Below, in pieces: positions 1-5,773 of a DNA stretch of 7,204 bases. The position numbers were made by a program, and so were the translations under genes. The stretch comes from an uncultured bacterium. Lineage in GTDB: Bacteria; Methylomirabilota; Methylomirabilia; Rokubacteriales; CSP1-6. Positions within the stretch are counted from its first letter, which is position 1, and the number at the start of each line of letters is the position of its first letter. The notes under the pieces are model-generated. The model had not been told where the DNA came from. It searched no databases and saw nothing but the letters and a program-made list of their open reading frames with translations. The stretch covers positions 1-7,204 of the forward strand of contig CAMLFJ010000168.1 of assembly GCA_946479205.1 (NCBI GenBank). The letters are read 5' to 3'.

Positions 1-1029
1 GCTCTCCACCTGGAAGTACCGGCGGTGCAGCTCCACGCCGGGCCGGTAGCCGGCGGCGCGCCCGTAGGAGACGGCGGGCGCCTCGATGACCAGGCAGCCC
101 CGCGCCCGGCAGCGCCGGGCGAACTCGAGGCAGAGCCGCGACTTGCCCACCCCCACGTCGCCCACCATCGCCACGACCTGCCCGGTGCCCCCCAGCATCG
201 CGTCGATCGCCTCGTCGAGGCGCGCCAGCTCCGTCTCGCGCCCCACGAGCGGCGAGCGCGCGCGGGGCGAGGCCGCGTCGAGGCGCGAGCGGATCGGCAC
301 CGCGCCGCTGATCTCGTGCACGTCGACCGGCGCCTGCAGGCCGCGCACCGGCACCGGCCCGAGGGCCCGCGCGGCCACGCGGCCCCGCACCAGCGCGAGG
401 GTGTGCTCGGTGGCCAGGATCGAGGCGGGCTTGGCCATCTGCTCCATGCGCGCGGCCAGGTGCACGGTCTGGCCCACCGCGGTGTAGGTGAACGAGAGAT
501 CGCTGCCGATGGAGCGCGCCACCACTTCGCCGGAGTTGAGACCGACCCGGATCTGCAGCGGCAGGCCGAGCGAGCGCTGCAGCTCGTCGCCGAGCGCGAG
601 CATCTGCGCCTGCATGCGCAGGGCCGCGTAGCAGGCCCGCACCGCGTGGTCCTCGTGGGCGAGCGGCGCACCGAAGAGCGCCATGATGCCCTCCCCCATC
701 ACCTGGTTGACCGTGCCTTCGTAGCGATGCACCGCTTCCATCATCAGCTCGCGCACCTGGTCGATGACCGGGCCGATCTCCTCGGGATCGCGGTCGCCGA
801 CCGCCTCGATCATCCCGTGGATGCCCGCGAAGAGCACGGTGACCTGCTTGCGCTCGCCCTCGAGCGCCTCGCGGGAGTCGAGGATGCGCTGGGCCAGGTG
901 CGGCGGGGTGTAGACGCCGGGCGAGGCGAAGCGGGCGGGCCCGCCCGAGTCGAGCCGGCTCCCGCACGCGGGACAGAATCGCGCGCCGTCGGGGGCGGCG
1001 TTCGCGCAGCGGGGGCACGGCTGGCTCAT
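1..1029 (-). CDS. Zinc-ribbon / class III cyclase-like / P-loop ATPase signalling protein (N-terminal part, cut by window edge)
   Basis: The reading frame is open from the ATG at 1029 to base 1 with no stop, giving 343 residues of a longer protein. An N-terminal zinc ribbon has C5, C8, C19 and C22 (CPRC, CPAC). A class III adenylate/guanylate cyclase domain follows (about 58-240), with EGERKQVTVLF, the HRYEGTVNQVMGEGIMALFG block, an LNSGEVV strand and YTAVGQTVHLAARME. After a linker, VGRETELARL opens an AAA_16-type ATPase, with a Walker A GDVGVGKS at 290-297. This architecture is known in large cytoplasmic regulators that usually end in TPR-like repeats; that part is outside the window. The cyclase domain is degenerate: the first metal Asp is Gly69 (LFAG rather than LFAD), the second is Glu113, and the VN of VNLAAR is VH. 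Cyclic-nucleotide synthesis is therefore doubtful, and a regulatory or nucleotide-sensing role is more likely (inference). The domain identification is secure; the function is not. Confidence 0.88.
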   Translation of the reverse strand, partial: MSQPCPRCANAAPDGARFCPACGSRLDSGGPARFASPGVYTPPHLAQRILDSREALEGERKQVTVLFAGIHGMIEAVGDRDPEEIGPVIDQVRELMMEAVHRYEGTVNQVMGEGIMALFGAPLAHEDHAVRACYAALRMQAQMLALGDELQRSLGLPLQIRVGLNSGEVVARSIGSDLSFTYTAVGQTVHLAARMEQMAKPASILATEHTLALVRGRVAARALGPVPVRGLQAPVDVHEISGAVPIRSRLDAASPRARSPLVGRETELARLDEAIDAMLGGTGQVVAMVGDVGVGKSRLCLEFARRCRARGCLVIEAPAVSYGRAAGYRPGVELHRRYFQVES

Positions 1030-1042
1030 CGCGATGCCGCCC

Positions 1043-1051
1043 AGTCTACCA
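1043..1051 (-). promoter_or_regulatory. Candidate extended -10 promoter for the cyclase-like/ATPase gene
   Basis: On the minus strand the sequence reads TGGTAGACT, an extended -10 (TGn followed by a TAnAnT hexamer). It ends 13 bases before the ATG at 1029. No Shine-Dalgarno sequence is visible, so the expected start of transcription would leave a leader of only about 7 bases. No clear -35 box is seen. The rest of the 102-base gap (1030-1131) after the monooxygenase gene shows no other gene and no clear terminator. Inferred from sequence only. Confidence 0.4.
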
Positions 1052-1131
1052 TCGCGCTCGGGGACGGCTTGCGCGCGAGCGTGGTGGTGAAGGACGTCGA
1101 GTACCGCGCGGCCGGCGAGCGCTGACCCGGC

Positions 1132-2355
1132 CTAGAGAGCCGGAGAGCGGACGTGCTCGGGGCGGACGCCGACCCCGACCAGCCGGGCGGGCAGGCGCTG
1201 CAGGAACGGGTAGCGCGCCAGCAGCCTGATCGCGAGCGGCGGGGTGAGCCGAGCCTGGCCACCCTGCAGGGCGCGGGTGATGACGCGCCGCTGGACCAGC
1301 ACCTGCAGTCGCTGGGTGACGCGGGGCGCCCACCGCCGGCGCGCCTGCACGCGGCGGAGCTGCGCGATGGTCGGCGGGCCCGCGCGGAGCGGCCGCCAGA
1401 GCAGGTTGGCGGCGGCCACCGCGTCCTGGATGGCCAGGTTGATACCGACGCCGCCGACCGGCGACATGGCGTGCGCGGCGTCGCCGATGCAGAGCAGCCC
1501 CGATCGAGACCACTCGCGCAGACGATCGACCTTGACGGTGAGCAGCTTGACGTCCTCCCAGTCGCGGATCTCCCGCACCCGATCGACGGCCCACGGCGCG
1601 AGCTTGGCCACCTCGGCCCGGAACGCGTCGAGGCCGCGCCGCCGCACGTCTTCCGCGGAACCCTTGGGGATCACGTAGCCGCACTGCCAGTGCTCCCCGC
1701 GGTTGATCAGAACGAAGATCCGGCCGATGTCGAAGCGTCCCATGGTGGTGTCCGGGTCCTGCGGCCGGCGCGAGAGCCGGAACCAGAATACGTCCATGGG
1801 CGCGCCCAGGTCCTCCACCGCGAGCCCGGCCCGTTCCCGGAGGACAGAGGAGCGCCCGTCCGCGGCCACCACCAGGTCGGCCCGCACCTCGAGCGGTCCG
1901 GCCGGCGTGACCACGCGCACCCCGACGACCCGGCCCGCGTCCTCGATCAGGTCCACGGCCTCGGCCCGCATCTCGAGCTGAAAGGTCGGAAAAGTTTTCG
2001 CGCGGCGGACCAGGAAGTCGAGAAAGTCCCACTGCGGCATCATCGCGATGAACTTGCAGCGGGTCGGCAGGTGCGAGAAGTCGGCGATCGTGACCGGAAA
2101 GTCCCCGAACTGGGCGGCCAGCCGGGCCAACTCTTGATGCGGCAGCCGCAGGAACTCGTCCAGGATCCCGAGCTCGCGCATCAGCTCGAGGGTGGAGGGA
2201 TGGATGGTATCGCCGCGGAAGTCCCGCAGGAAGTCCGCGTGCTTCTCCAGCACCAGCACGGACACCCCGGCCCGGGCCAGGAGCAGGCCCAGCATCATGC
2301 CGGCGGGCCCGCCGCCCACGATGCAGCAGCGGACCGTCCTCGACGAGGCGGCCAT
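1132..2355 (-). CDS. FAD-dependent monooxygenase, p-hydroxybenzoate hydroxylase-like (FAD_binding_3 family)
   Basis: This is a 407-residue flavoprotein of the usual length for single-component aromatic hydroxylases. The N-terminal Rossmann motif GGGPAG (14-19) follows a hydrophobic strand, and Glu37 (LVLEKHAD) is placed to bind the FAD ribose. RGDTIHPSTLELM (48-60) is typical of the family. The DG motif (VVAADG, D166-G167) and the GD motif (CIGDAAHAMSPVGGVGIN, G291-D292) are intact, so FAD and NAD(P)H binding look functional. There is no signal peptide or membrane segment, so it should be cytosolic. The family hydroxylates or epoxidises aromatic or polyketide-like substrates; the substrate cannot be read here. 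It is divergent from the reductoisomerase-like gene across an 81-bp spacer and lies 102 bp upstream of the cyclase-like/ATPase gene. The ATG at 2355 is chosen because the Rossmann strand starts soon after it; no strong ribosome site precedes it. The family call is firm. Confidence 0.93.
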   Translation of the reverse strand: MAASSRTVRCCIVGGGPAGMMLGLLLARAGVSVLVLEKHADFLRDFRGDTIHPSTLELMRELGILDEFLRLPHQELARLAAQFGDFPVTIADFSHLPTRCKFIAMMPQWDFLDFLVRRAKTFPTFQLEMRAEAVDLIEDAGRVVGVRVVTPAGPLEVRADLVVAADGRSSVLRERAGLAVEDLGAPMDVFWFRLSRRPQDPDTTMGRFDIGRIFVLINRGEHWQCGYVIPKGSAEDVRRRGLDAFRAEVAKLAPWAVDRVREIRDWEDVKLLTVKVDRLREWSRSGLLCIGDAAHAMSPVGGVGINLAIQDAVAAANLLWRPLRAGPPTIAQLRRVQARRRWAPRVTQRLQVLVQRRVITRALQGGQARLTPPLAIRLLARYPFLQRLPARLVGVGVRPEHVRSPAL

Positions 2356-2366
2356 CGGCGGCCGGA

Positions 2367-2375
2367 TGCTAGAAT
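2367..2375 (+). promoter_or_regulatory. Candidate extended -10 promoter (TGCTAGAAT) for the reductoisomerase-like gene
   Basis: TGC followed by TAGAAT matches an extended -10, four of six to TATAAT with both T ends and the first A kept. Transcription from about 2382 would give a leader of about 55 bases before the ATG at 2437. That leader contains a ribosome site (AGGA at 2426-2429, 7 bases before the ATG). On the other strand the same bases read TATTCT (2371-2376) and TAGCAT, either of which could serve the divergent monooxygenase gene, so the two promoters may overlap. No convincing -35 is seen on either strand. Confidence 0.4.
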
Positions 2376-2382
2376 ACCCGGG

Positions 2383-2403
2383 TCCGGGAGGCGGGAACCC
2401 GGA
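2383..2403. repeat. Inverted repeat in the divergent spacer (possible operator or leader hairpin)
   Basis: TCCGGG (2383-2388) and CCCGGA (2398-2403) form a perfect 6-bp inverted repeat around a 9-base loop. The palindrome ACCCGGGT (2376-2383) lies immediately to the left. The repeat sits between the candidate divergent promoters and the reductoisomerase-like start, where a repressor site or a leader hairpin would be expected. GC-rich DNA produces such repeats by chance, so support is weak. Confidence 0.25.
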
Positions 2404-2436
2404 GCGAACGGCGACGATTTAGGTTAGGATCACGCA

Positions 2437-3474
2437 ATGACCAATCCGAATACATCGCAGGTCAGAGTATATCGCGCGGCGGACGCGCCGGCAGGCGCGC
2501 TCGCGGGCGAATCGGTCGCGGTGCTGGGCTACGGGCATCTGGGCCGCACCGCCGCGCTCAACCTGCGCGACTCCGGTGCGAAGGTCCGCATCGGCAATCG
2601 CGAGGACGAGTACGCGGAGCAGGCGCGCGCGGAGGGCTTCGAGGTGGTGCCGATCACCACCGCGGCGGTCGACGACGTGGTCTACGTGCTGCTGCCGGAC
2701 GAGGTCATCCCCTCCCTGTTCGATTCGGAGATCGCGCCCGTGCTGCGACCGGGCAGCGCGATCGCGTTCGGGTCGGGCTACAGCCTGGCCTTCGGCCTCA
2801 TCCACCCGCCCGAGACGATCGACGTGCTGCTGGTGGCGCCGCGCATGGCGGGCAGCACCGCGCGGAACCGCTACCTCGAGGGCCAGGGCTTCTGGGCCTG
2901 CGTGGGGGTGGAGGCCAACCGCAGCGGGCGGGCCGAGCAGCGCATGCTCGGGCTCGCCGACGGCATGGGCGTGCTCCGCGCCGGCGCGGTCCAGATGTCG
3001 GCCAAGGTCGAGGGCACCCTCGATCTCTTCATCGAGCAGACGGTGGGCTCGGTGCTCGGCATGGCGATCATGATGGCCTTCGAGGTCGCCCGCGACGCGG
3101 GGATCCCCGCGGAGGCGCTGGTGCTCGAGATGTACATGTCGGGCGAGATGGAGGCGGTCTTCCAGGCCTTCCGCGAGAGCGGCTTCTTCCGGGCCTCCGA
3201 GGATCACGGGCCCACCGCGGTGTTCGGCGGCATCACCCGCTCGCTCGAGATGGACCGCGAGGCCATGGCCGAGAGCTTCCGCAAGACCCTCGAGGACATC
3301 AAGAGCGGGGGCTTCGCCCAGCGCTTCCAGGACGAGGCCCGGAACGGCTATCCGATGCTGGAGTTCGCGCGGGCCATGATGCACGGCGGCTCGCCGATCA
3401 CCGAGGCGGAGGACCGCATCCGACACCTGACGTCGCCGGATTCGTCCGGCACCAGCCCAGGAGGGTCAGCATGA
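2437..3474 (+). CDS. Divergent ketol-acid reductoisomerase (IlvC) family protein
   Basis: This 345-residue protein is collinear with short (class I) ketol-acid reductoisomerases, which make branched-chain amino acid precursors. The N-terminal Rossmann domain has GYGHLG (31-36) and NLRDSG (42-47), followed by LLPDEV (85-90), AFGSGYSLAFG (110-120) and APRMAGSTARNRYLEG (134-149). The C-terminal helical domain has LDLFIEQ (195-201), keeping both metal acids, D196 and E200. It also has LEMYMSGEM with E231, and ends with KTLEDIKSGGFA (283-294). Several residues invariant in true enzymes differ: the catalytic Lys is R136 (APR), the His of the AHGFN motif is S113, the GPG after APK is MAG, and the fourth acid is S235. 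It is probably a paralogue with another 2-ketoacid or hydroxyacid substrate (inference). The ATG at 2437 follows AGGA by 7 bases. The stop overlaps the next gene at ATGA. Family sure; true IlvC activity doubtful. Confidence 0.88.
   Translation: MTNPNTSQVRVYRAADAPAGALAGESVAVLGYGHLGRTAALNLRDSGAKVRIGNREDEYAEQARAEGFEVVPITTAAVDDVVYVLLPDEVIPSLFDSEIAPVLRPGSAIAFGSGYSLAFGLIHPPETIDVLLVAPRMAGSTARNRYLEGQGFWACVGVEANRSGRAEQRMLGLADGMGVLRAGAVQMSAKVEGTLDLFIEQTVGSVLGMAIMMAFEVARDAGIPAEALVLEMYMSGEMEAVFQAFRESGFFRASEDHGPTAVFGGITRSLEMDREAMAESFRKTLEDIKSGGFAQRFQDEARNGYPMLEFARAMMHGGSPITEAEDRIRHLTSPDSSGTSPGGSA
3459..3465 (+). promoter_or_regulatory. Strong Shine-Dalgarno sequence of the 48-residue ORF
   Basis: AGGAGGG lies 6 bases before the ATG at 3471 and inside the last codons of the reductoisomerase-like gene. 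It is the strongest ribosome site in the window. Together with the ATGA overlap, it supports translation of the small downstream ORF. Confidence 0.7.
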
Positions 3475-3617
3475 GCTTCGCCCTGCGCGTCCTCGCCGTC
3501 ATCGCGTTCGTCTTGGCCACGCTCGGCGTCGCCAGCCCGGTGCTGCTGACGCCGCTCGGGCTCGCGCTCTGGTGCGCTTCCACGCTGCCTCTGGGGGGCG
3601 GCTTCCGCCTGGGCTAG
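3471..3617 (+). CDS. 48-residue two-helix small membrane protein
   Basis: This short ORF encodes MSFALRVLAVIAFV... ending in GGGFRLG. Two hydrophobic segments (about 4-20 and 24-41) are separated by a short turn with prolines (ASPVLLTP), so it should form a helical hairpin in the inner membrane. The start is well supported: AGGAGGG lies 6 bases upstream, and the ATG overlaps the TGA of the preceding gene (ATGA), a typical arrangement for translational coupling. Tiny proteins of the same style (FVLA..GV, then LGLALW.AS) are common as hypotheticals in GC-rich environmental genomes, as I recall. No function can be assigned. Coupling suggests co-expression with the reductoisomerase-like protein, but a physical partnership is not shown. 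Confidence 0.75.
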   Translation: MSFALRVLAVIAFVLATLGVASPVLLTPLGLALWCASTLPLGGGFRLG

Positions 3618-3624
3618 CCACACC

Positions 3625-3648
3625 CGCCGCGCCTCGGGCCGAGCGGCG
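3625..3648. terminator. Hairpin between convergent genes (possible bidirectional terminator)
   Basis: CGCCG (3625-3629) pairs with CGGCG (3644-3648). CTCG (3633-3636) pairs with CGAG (3640-3643) around a GGC loop, leaving a 3-base bulge on the left arm. It fills the 31-base gap between the convergent small membrane ORF and pdxH, which is where a terminator is expected. There is no T-tract on either side, so intrinsic termination would be weak. Confidence 0.35.
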
Positions 3649-4278
3649 TCAGGGCTGAAGCCGCGTCGCCCGCCACGAGCCGCCGGTGAAACCCGCCTCC
3701 GCGGGCTGCAGCGCCCGCGCCCACACCGCGCGGTCGTGGGCGCGCCCCGGCTGCCCGGCCCATAGCTCCACCCGCTCCGCCCACACCCGGTAGCCCCCCC
3801 AGCGCTTGGGGCGCGGCACCCCCGCGCCGTGCGTCTGCTTCGTCGCCTCGATCTTCTCGAGGAACGCGCGCCGCGAGGCGATGGGCCGGCTCTGATCACT
3901 CGCCGCCGCGGCCACCCGCGCGTCGAGGGGCCGCGTGCTCCAGTACCGGTCCGAGTCGGCGTCGGGCGCGTGCGTGACCGGCCCTTCCACTCGGACCTGC
4001 CGCTCGAACACGTCCCAGTGGAAGACGAGCGCCGCGCGAGGATTCGCGGCCAGGGCCAGGCCCTTCGTGCTCTCGCGATCCGAGTAGAAGACCAGCCAAC
4101 CCAGCCCCACGTCGAAGCCCCGGCAGATGACCATCCGGACGGTCGGGCGGCCATCGGCGTCCACGGTGGCCAGGGCCATCGCGGTCGGGGCCTTCATCAC
4201 GGGCCTGGCCTCCTCGAGCCATTGCGCGAGGAGCGGGAGCGGATCGACGGGCAAGATCTCCGGGAGGGGCTCGCTCAT
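3649..4278 (-). CDS. pdxH: Pyridoxamine/pyridoxine 5'-phosphate oxidase
   Basis: This 209-residue protein matches PdxH over its full length. The enzyme oxidises pyridoxine or pyridoxamine 5'-phosphate to pyridoxal phosphate with FMN and oxygen in the cytosol. Visible blocks, in order, are DPLPLLAQWLEEA (12-24), AMALATVDADGRPTVRMV (33-50), VFYSDRESTKG (63-73), FERQVRVEG (91-99) with Q94, SDRYWSTRP (109-117), the DQS block (128-130), PRPKRWGGYRVW (155-166), ELWAG (171-175), and GRAHDR (178-183) in place of the usual RLHDR. R179, H181 and R183 are kept, and the protein ends in RLQP. By alignment from memory with the E. coli enzyme, the phosphate-contacting Lys72 is R53 and Ser137 is A120. This may only be family variation. 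The start follows the PLD gene by 18 bases, and an AGGTGAT lies 12 bases before the ATG. Function is likely; a PhzG-like or altered-substrate role cannot be excluded. Confidence 0.9.
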   Translation of the reverse strand: MSEPLPEILPVDPLPLLAQWLEEARPVMKAPTAMALATVDADGRPTVRMVICRGFDVGLGWLVFYSDRESTKGLALAANPRAALVFHWDVFERQVRVEGPVTHAPDADSDRYWSTRPLDARVAAAASDQSRPIASRRAFLEKIEATKQTHGAGVPRPKRWGGYRVWAERVELWAGQPGRAHDRAVWARALQPAEAGFTGGSWRATRLQP

Positions 4279-4285
4279 GTCGCGT

Positions 4286-4294
4286 AGCCTATCA
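4286..4294 (-). promoter_or_regulatory. Candidate extended -10 (TGATAGGCT) close to the pdxH start
   Basis: On the minus strand TGA plus TAGGCT ends 7 bases before the pdxH ATG (4278), in the 18-base gap after the PLD gene. If used, transcription would begin at or next to the ATG, giving a leaderless message. The same stretch contains AGGTGAT (4291-4297), similar to the distal part of an extended Shine-Dalgarno sequence but somewhat far from the ATG. PdxH may equally be read through from the PLD gene. Confidence 0.3.
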
Positions 4295-4296
4295 CC

Positions 4297-5676
4297 TCAC
4301 CTCGGGCTCTCCGTCCGACGCGCGCGGCGCCGCTTGACGCGCTCCCGGTGAAGCGTCCGCGCGCGGGCGAGCAGGCTCACCGCCAGCCAGAGCGCGATCA
4401 CGGCCAGGGGCACCGCGATGACCCGCGGCCAGATCAGGGCGAGGAGGCCCAGCACGAGGAGCACGAGCCCGGCGACGCCCATGATCCGGGCCTCGGCCGG
4501 CCCGAGCGCGCGGCGCCCCGTCATGGCCGCGCCCACCGCGCTCCCGATGCTGACCGCGCCCGCGGCCGCCCGGCCGGCGCTGCCCCGCCGCCGGGCCGGG
4601 CGGCGCGGGGTCGCCGCGCTCTTCACGACGCGCGCCCGGTCGGTCAGGGTGATCTCGGTGGCCCGCCCGAGGTCGTCGAGGTACATCTCCTCCATCCGGG
4701 CCGCAAACCGCTCATCCTCCACCGCGACGTCCAGCTCCCAGTTGCCGATCCAGGACTGGAGATTCAGGTTCGTGGACCCGACCCGGGCCCAGCGCCCGTC
4801 CGCCACCGCGGTCTTCGCGTGGAGCATCGTGCCGTTCCACTCGTAAACCCGCACCCCCGCCTCGAGCAGGGGCCGGTAGCCCGCGCGCGACAGCCCGCGC
4901 AGGATCCAGATGTCGGTCGCGCCCGGCACGAGGAGCCGCACGTCGACGCCGTCGCGCGCCGCGGCCCGGAGCGACTGCACGTAGGCGGTCGTCCCGACGA
5001 AGTAGGCGTCGGTGAGCCAGAGCGTCCGCCGCGCGGCCGCCGCGATGACCTGGTCGAGGCGATAGAGCTCGGCGGTACCCGGCATGCTCGCGATGACCCG
5101 CACCGAGACGTCGCCCGCCGCGGCCATCGATTCCCGCGCCGGCGCCTCCGCGGCGGGCAGCGCGTGGCCGGTGAGCGCCCACATCCGGGCGAACGCCCGC
5201 TCCAGGTCCGCCACCGCGGGGCCCCGGACGCCGATTCCGGTATCGCGCCAGGGCTCGATGCCCCGCGCGGGATCGCCCACCCAGTGGCGCCCGACGCAGA
5301 GACCGGTGACGAAGCCGATCTGTCCGTCCACCGCCAGCATCTTGCGATGGTCGCGCGAGAGCCAGGTCACCGCGCTCGCCAGGCTCGGCGGATTGAAGCA
5401 GCGGACCTCCACGCCGGCCGCCCGCAGCTGCCGCCAGAATCGGCGCGAGGTCTTGCCGACCGCGCCCAGCCAGTCGTAGATGAGCCGCACCCGCACCCCC
5501 GCGCGGGCCCGGGCCGCGAGCGCCTGCGCGAACTGCTCCCCGATCTCGTCATCGTGAATGATGTAGCTCTCGAAGTGGATCGTGCGTCGGGCCGCTTCGA
5601 TCGCCGCGAGCCAGGCCGGGTAGTTCTGGGCCGCATCCTTGAGCAGGGTCACGTCGTTGCCCGGAACGAGCGGCAC
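4297..5676 (-). CDS. Phospholipase D-like / cardiolipin synthase-family membrane protein
   Basis: The protein carries two complete HxKxxxxD motifs: HRKMLAVD (residue 110, counting from the GTG at 5676) and HAKTAVAD (residue 286), each followed by the usual G-rich strand (GFVTG; VGSTNL). Family blocks such as [24 protein letters not shown] and [14 protein letters not shown] are clear. About 60 residues rich in Arg and Ala separate the catalytic part from a C-terminal pair of membrane helices (about 400-436) and a very basic tail. It probably acts on phospholipids at the inner membrane, making cardiolipin or a related lipid, with the PLD domains outside or inside depending on topology (not determinable). 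The start is uncertain. The GTG at 5676 is the first standard start after the upstream gene, but family-like sequence ([12 protein letters not shown]) continues upstream to about 5770 without ATG, GTG or TTG. The only ATG (5946) would overlap the upstream gene by 173 bases with low-complexity sequence, so it is rejected. Confidence 0.85.
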   Translation of the reverse strand: MPLVPGNDVTLLKDAAQNYPAWLAAIEAARRTIHFESYIIHDDEIGEQFAQALAARARAGVRVRLIYDWLGAVGKTSRRFWRQLRAAGVEVRCFNPPSLASAVTWLSRDHRKMLAVDGQIGFVTGLCVGRHWVGDPARGIEPWRDTGIGVRGPAVADLERAFARMWALTGHALPAAEAPARESMAAAGDVSVRVIASMPGTAELYRLDQVIAAAARRTLWLTDAYFVGTTAYVQSLRAAARDGVDVRLLVPGATDIWILRGLSRAGYRPLLEAGVRVYEWNGTMLHAKTAVADGRWARVGSTNLNLQSWIGNWELDVAVEDERFAARMEEMYLDDLGRATEITLTDRARVVKSAATPRRPARRRGSAGRAAAGAVSIGSAVGAAMTGRRALGPAEARIMGVAGLVLLVLGLLALIWPRVIAVPLAVIALWLAVSLLARARTLHRERVKRRRARRTESPR

Positions 5677-5773
5677 CCCCGACGCACGCGCGAAGGCGTG
5701 CTCGATCAGGGCGAACGCGGAACGCGACTCGTCGCCGGCGGAGGGCTCCCGGCTGAGCTGGTGGGTCAGGAGA

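Noticed and set aside
25..1125. 366-residue plus-strand ORF opposite the cyclase-like gene
   Set aside because: It is rich in Arg, His, Ala and Gly with no motif. The opposite strand has a clear zinc ribbon, cyclase and Walker A in the same bases, so this is an antisense shadow of high-GC codons.
1153..2427. 424-residue plus-strand ORF opposite the monooxygenase
   Set aside because: Low-complexity composition and no motif. The minus strand encodes a complete flavoprotein here.
2419..3426. 335-residue minus-strand ORF opposite the reductoisomerase-like gene
   Set aside because: It has His/Arg/Asp-rich shadow composition, and it would run over the divergent promoter region and the real start.
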